Assembly (NCBI RefSeq): GCF_002368035.1
Contig: NZ_AP018222.1
Location: 1,797,836-1,861,835, forward strand
Length of the DNA stretch: 64,000 nt
Reading direction: 5' to 3'
From: Nostoc linckia NIES-25
GTDB lineage: Bacteria; Cyanobacteriota; Cyanobacteriia; Cyanobacteriales; Nostocaceae
In this document: positions 60,680 to 64,000 of the stretch, one piece after another
Layout of the letters: each line of letters starts with the position of its first letter
How positions within the stretch are numbered: position 1 is the first letter of the stretch
Notes under the pieces: generated by a model
Told to the model about the DNA's origin: nothing
The model's input: only the letters and a program-made list of their open reading frames with translations
The model's database searches: none
Program-made: the position numbers and the translations under genes

Positions 60680-61849
60680 TTAACGCTTAACTAGAGATAA
60701 ATCTGGCGTCAGCCTTTCTAGAACTTGCTTCAATACCATCGCTGTCCAATCTATATCGGCTTCGGTGGTATCACGTCCTAATGTGATGCGAATTCCGCCC
60801 AAGGCAGCTTTTTCGGAATAACCCATTGCTAACAATATCGGGCTTGGGCTGAGTTTTCCACTATGACAAGCAGCACCAGCACTGATACCGATACCTGCAA
60901 GATTTAGCTGTTTTACTAAGGTTTTACCGGTGAGTTTTTCACCATCGGCGTATTCTAAGCACAGACTTACATGGTGAGGTAAACGATCGCAACTATCCCC
61001 TGTAGGAATTAAACCAGGAATTTCAGCTAACTGGGCAAAAGTGCGATCGCGTAACTGAATCAACCGTGATGTTTCTATAGCCAATTCCTCTGCTGCTAAT
61101 TCAGCCGCCACACCAAACCCAGCAATTATCGGTACTGCTTGCGTACCAGAACGCAGCCCCATTTCTTGCCCGCCACCACCTAGTAAAGGCATCAATTCCA
61201 CACCAGGACGGACATACAGCGCCCCTACACCTTGGGGGCCATAGATTTTATGGCTGGCGAGGCTAAGTAAGTCTACGGGGAGTTGTTGTACATCTATGGC
61301 CAAGCGTCCCGCAGCTTGTACCGCGTCTGTATGGAATAAAGCACCATGCGATCGCGCAATTTTTCCTAATTCTGCAATTGGTTGTACAGTCCCAACTTCA
61401 CTTTGGCCGTAAATCACGGAAACCAACACTGTATTATGTCGTAACGCCGCCTTTAAATCCAAGGGGTTGACTCTGCCTTTGGTATCTACATCTAAGCGCG
61501 TAACTTCCCAACCTCCTATTTCTAAGAACCGTGCTGTCTCGGAAATTGCGGAATGCTCGACGCTGGAGATAATTATATGTCGAGGAACACTATATAAGCG
61601 AGCGACGCCCATAATTGCCAGATTATTTGCCTCAGTACCCCCAGAGGTAAAAACAATCGATTCAGGAGTGGCGGCGTTTATTAAGAAAGCAACTTGGACT
61701 CTGGCTTGTTCCACAACCGTTGCAGCCCGTTTTCCCCATTCATGTAAGCTGGAAGGATTGCCCCACTGTTGAGTGAGGACTGTTTGCATAACTGCGATCG
61801 CTTCTTTGCGAGTGGGAGTAGTCGCGCTGTAATCTAGATAAATTTGCAT
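60680..61849 (-). CDS. Cysteine desulfurase (NifS/IscS family)
   Basis: The 389-residue PLP enzyme takes sulfur from cysteine for Fe-S clusters and tRNA thiolation. It starts MQIYLDYSATTP. VFTSGGTEANNLAIMG, SVEHSAI, HTDAVQAAGR and SHKIYGPQG (Lys201, PLP Schiff base) follow, and GAACHSGKLSPSPIL carries the catalytic Cys328. It is a class I enzyme by length and order. No iscU or nifU adjoins, so I do not assign it to a specific system. The start is ATG 61849. Confidence 0.94.
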   Translation of the reverse strand: MQIYLDYSATTPTRKEAIAVMQTVLTQQWGNPSSLHEWGKRAATVVEQARVQVAFLINAATPESIVFTSGGTEANNLAIMGVARLYSVPRHIIISSVEHSAISETARFLEIGGWEVTRLDVDTKGRVNPLDLKAALRHNTVLVSVIYGQSEVGTVQPIAELGKIARSHGALFHTDAVQAAGRLAIDVQQLPVDLLSLASHKIYGPQGVGALYVRPGVELMPLLGGGGQEMGLRSGTQAVPIIAGFGVAAELAAEELAIETSRLIQLRDRTFAQLAEIPGLIPTGDSCDRLPHHVSLCLEYADGEKLTGKTLVKQLNLAGIGISAGAACHSGKLSPSPILLAMGYSEKAALGGIRITLGRDTTEADIDWTAMVLKQVLERLTPDLSLVKR

Positions 61850-62064
61850 ATAACCGATAATGGAGAGAACACACGCTGGTAATAAGCTGCTGATTTTTTT
61901 AGCACTTACACTTTAGGGGGACAAATCTAACAAAATCTCTGTAATTTTGTATGTATGAGTGGGTTTTTCTTGCCTGGGAAAGCTATTTTTTTACTTCATC
62001 TCATTACCCTAAATTTTGGGAATGATAAATATGTCCCCTCTCAATCCACTTTTAACAGATTACA

Positions 62065-63489
62065 GTGCAATTTTTATCTAGACAAAGGTTTTTTTTATAT
62101 ATCTTTTTACCAATCTTTCCCCTTGCTGCTTGTCAACGAATCCAGTCATCCAATAAACTTCTAGCAGCTTTACCACAAGATCCTTTAGTTAAAGTTTACT
62201 TTAACCATTCTCAATCTTCGGAATACAAAGAACCTTACCGCCAGCAAACTCGGCTGGGGGATGACTTAGAAAAACAGATTGTTGATACTATTTCTCAAGC
62301 TAAATCTACAATAGATGTTGCGGTGCAAGAATTACGTTTACCTAAAGTTGCCCAAGCACTCGTTGATAGACAAAAAGCTGGAGTAAAAGTCAGGTTAATT
62401 TTAGAAAATACCTATAGCCGATCTTGGAGTAATTTTACACCTGAGGAAGTAAGTAAATTAGATAAAAGAGAACGAGAACGCTATCAAGAATTTCGCCAAT
62501 TTATCGATATTAACCACGATAATCAACTAACTCCCGCAGAAATAAATCAAAGAGATGCTTTAATAATTTTGCAAAATGCAAAAATTTCCTGGCTAGACGA
62601 TAAAGCAGATGGTTCAGCAGGTAGTAGTTTGATGCACCATAAGTTCTTGATTGTAGATAATCGCATTGTAATTATTACTTCAGCCAATTTTACCTTGAGC
62701 GATACCTTTGGCGATTATACAAATCCTAGCAGTTTAGGTAATGCCAATAACTTATTGCAAATTGACAGCCCAGAATTAGCATCTTTATTTACACAAGAGT
62801 TTAATATTATGTGGGGTGACGGCCCCGGAGGTAAGCCAGATAGCCGATTTGGTCTACAAAAACCACCACGTTTACCTCAACAAGTCACATTAAATAAAAC
62901 CAAAATTACCGTACAGTTTTCACCTACTTCTCCCACTCAACCTTGGACTAATAGTAGTAATGGTTTAATTGGCAAAACTTTAGATTCAGCAACAGAATCT
63001 GTTGATTTGGCTTTATTCGTCTTTTCCGAACAGCGTCTTGCTAATATTTTGGAAAATCGACATCAACAAAATGTCCAAATTCGGGCTTTAATTGAACCGC
63101 AATTTGCTTATCGTCCTTATAGTGAAGCATTAGATATGATGGGATTTGCTCTTAGTAATAAATGTAAATATGAAGTTGGCAATCATCCTTGGCAAAACCC
63201 AATTACAACCGTAGGCGTACCTACATTACCCAAAGGCGATTTGCTACACCACAAATTTTCAGTTATTGATAACCAAACAGTAATTACAGGTTCTCATAAT
63301 TGGTCTGATGCAGCCAATAATGGTAACGACGAGACACTTGTAGTCATTGAAAGTCCGATAGTCGCCGCTCATTATGTGCGAGAGTTTGCTCGTCTTTATG
63401 CCAAAGTTAAACCTGGCTTACCACCAGCAATTCAGCAGAAAATTAAAGTCCAGCAAACAAAATGTCCTCAGATAAAAACGTCTTCGTAA
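62065..63489 (+). CDS. Phospholipase-D-like lipoprotein with an EF-hand loop
   Basis: The 474-residue protein opens with a GTG and a lipoprotein signal (FFLYIFLPIFPLAAC; lipidated Cys23). Two HKD phosphodiesterase motifs are present: H192-K-F-L-I-V-D198 followed by ITSANFT, and HHKFSVIDNQTVITGSHNWSDAANNGND near the C-terminus. Two HKD motifs suggest a complete active site. Inserted before motif 1 is D148-I-N150-H-D152-N-Q-L155-T-P-A-E159, a textbook 12-residue calcium-binding EF loop between two helices. It could be a phospholipase, nuclease or cardiolipin-synthase-like enzyme anchored in the membrane and possibly calcium-controlled. A strong terminator follows. Confidence 0.88.
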   Translation: MQFLSRQRFFLYIFLPIFPLAACQRIQSSNKLLAALPQDPLVKVYFNHSQSSEYKEPYRQQTRLGDDLEKQIVDTISQAKSTIDVAVQELRLPKVAQALVDRQKAGVKVRLILENTYSRSWSNFTPEEVSKLDKRERERYQEFRQFIDINHDNQLTPAEINQRDALIILQNAKISWLDDKADGSAGSSLMHHKFLIVDNRIVIITSANFTLSDTFGDYTNPSSLGNANNLLQIDSPELASLFTQEFNIMWGDGPGGKPDSRFGLQKPPRLPQQVTLNKTKITVQFSPTSPTQPWTNSSNGLIGKTLDSATESVDLALFVFSEQRLANILENRHQQNVQIRALIEPQFAYRPYSEALDMMGFALSNKCKYEVGNHPWQNPITTVGVPTLPKGDLLHHKFSVIDNQTVITGSHNWSDAANNGNDETLVVIESPIVAAHYVREFARLYAKVKPGLPPAIQQKIKVQQTKCPQIKTSS

Positions 63490-63519
63490 AATCAAGAATT
63501 TGTGAAAATAGCAAAGTTG

Positions 63520-63560
63520 AGAACCCTGACTTATTAAATAAGCTAGGGTTCTGTTTATTC
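63520..63560 (+). terminator. Terminator after the phospholipase-D-like gene
   Basis: AGAACCCT (63520-63527) pairs with AGGGTTCT (63545-63552), and CTTATT/AATAAG extends the stem inside; GTTTATTC follows. Confidence 0.82.
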
Positions 63561-63840
63561 AGTAAGTTCAGTTTATCTTAAAAGCTTTCAGGAAATTCTC
63601 AGATGAAATTAATTTAACTTAGATGGATTACATATAAATTATAATTAGGGAGGCTCTTAGGATTGAGAAACAAATAAAAATTACTATGTTTCGGGATTTG
63701 CTAATTTTTAGTTTAAGTTGACAACAGAGATAATTTGAAATCGGCTGTTCGCAGTTAAATCTTACAACTAACAATCAAAAAATAATGTACTTTACTCCCA
63801 AATACTCACTTTATACTCACTTTTTTAAAACATTAAAGCA
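63561..63840. other. Spacer ahead of the sensor gene
   Basis: AT-rich and without gene. It probably holds the promoter of the truncated gene at 63841. Confidence 0.45.
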
Positions 63841-64000
63841 GTGAAGCAAATCAAAAAAAATTGTCAAAATATAGACCCATTTTCATTACAGCTACGCCTA
63901 ACAGTTGGTATTGGCGGCTTTTCAGCTTTAGTATTAGGAGGTCTTGCTACATGGACGAGTTGGAAAACCCAGGAAATTTTAATTGATAACCATAAACACA
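63841..64000 (+). CDS. N-terminus of a probable sensor histidine kinase, cut by the window edge
   Basis: From the GTG at 63841 the frame runs open to the edge with 53 residues. A basic start, then FSLQLRLTVGIGGFSALVLGGLATWTSWKTQEILI. A LQLRLTxGIxxxSxLxLGxxATWTSW segment is typical of the first membrane helix of two-component sensor kinases related to RppB/NblS-type proteins in cyanobacteria. No catalytic domain is visible, so the call rests on this one segment. The true start is uncertain. Confidence 0.55.
   Translation, partial: MKQIKKNCQNIDPFSLQLRLTVGIGGFSALVLGGLATWTSWKTQEILIDNHKH

Noticed and set aside
1..64000. tRNA or rRNA genes
   Set aside because: I looked for GTTCGA-type T-loops with paired acceptor arms. 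The few TTCGA occurrences (for example near 17430) lie inside coding genes without cloverleaf structure. No rRNA sequence seen.

Overview
This 64-kb window reads as chromosomal DNA of a cyanobacterium, most likely a filamentous, Nostoc-like one. The octamer GCGATCGC (HIP1) is scattered throughout. Intergenic spaces carry heptamer-type short tandem repeats and palindromic mini-elements. The gene set is cyanobacterial: flavodoxin isiB, IsiA/CP43-type remnants, a COP23-domain protein, RibBA, DUF1995 and HhoA. No heterocyst gene lies in the window, so the order (Nostocales) is inferred from overall style.

Layout. (1) 1-712: gene debris, including the tail of a response-regulator receiver domain. 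(2) 713-7473, minus strand: four genes in one direction, transcribed as cyclooxygenase-like heme dioxygenase, catalase-related hemoprotein, GMC oxidoreductase and patatin lipase. The first two match the published Nostoc punctiforme pair of linoleate 10S-dioxygenase and 10S-hydroperoxide lyase, so the block looks like an oxylipin/C8-alcohol pathway. (3) 7.5-10.5 kb: radC set among several mini-transposon-like elements and a 63-bp tandem repeat. (4) 10.5-17.4 kb, minus: a phosphoribulokinase-like kinase, a CoA-binding protein, a double-trypsin/TPR protein, a COP23 protein and a Ser/Thr kinase. (5) 17.7-22.3 kb: eno, argC and ribBA. (6) 22.4-24.4 kb: an RloA/RloB (AbiL-type) defence pair. (7) 24.5-29.2 kb: amidase, methyltransferase, htpG, rpmB. 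(8) 29.3-33 kb: an iron-stress (isi) locus in decay. Flavodoxin and an alpha/beta-hydrolase-fold gene survive, but both CP43'-type antenna genes beside them are broken. (9) 33.5-41 kb: a toxin-antitoxin pair with a nonsense codon in the toxin, a sugar-type ABC ATPase with two in-frame insertions, an FAD oxidoreductase, ssb, a NERD protein and a fused oligopeptide ABC ATPase. (10) 42-48.8 kb: ppa, panD, a metallo-beta-lactamase-fold protein without metal ligands, a methyltransferase, HhoA-type protease and dacB. (11) 49.5-64 kb: Uma2 nuclease, LOG-family protein, a large pentapeptide-repeat protein, a zinc metalloprotease, a glycine-zipper protein, DUF1995, VapBC, DUF2726, cysteine desulfurase, a phospholipase-D-like lipoprotein with an EF-hand loop, and the start of a sensor kinase.

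The most interesting structures are the oxylipin operon, the decayed isi locus, the ligand-less MBL protein, the AbiL pair, and a family of about 185-bp elements found three times at the centre of another palindromic repeat. Gene starts were moved inward wherever a better ATG/GTG with a ribosome-binding site was visible. All function calls come from reading motifs by eye; no database search was run.
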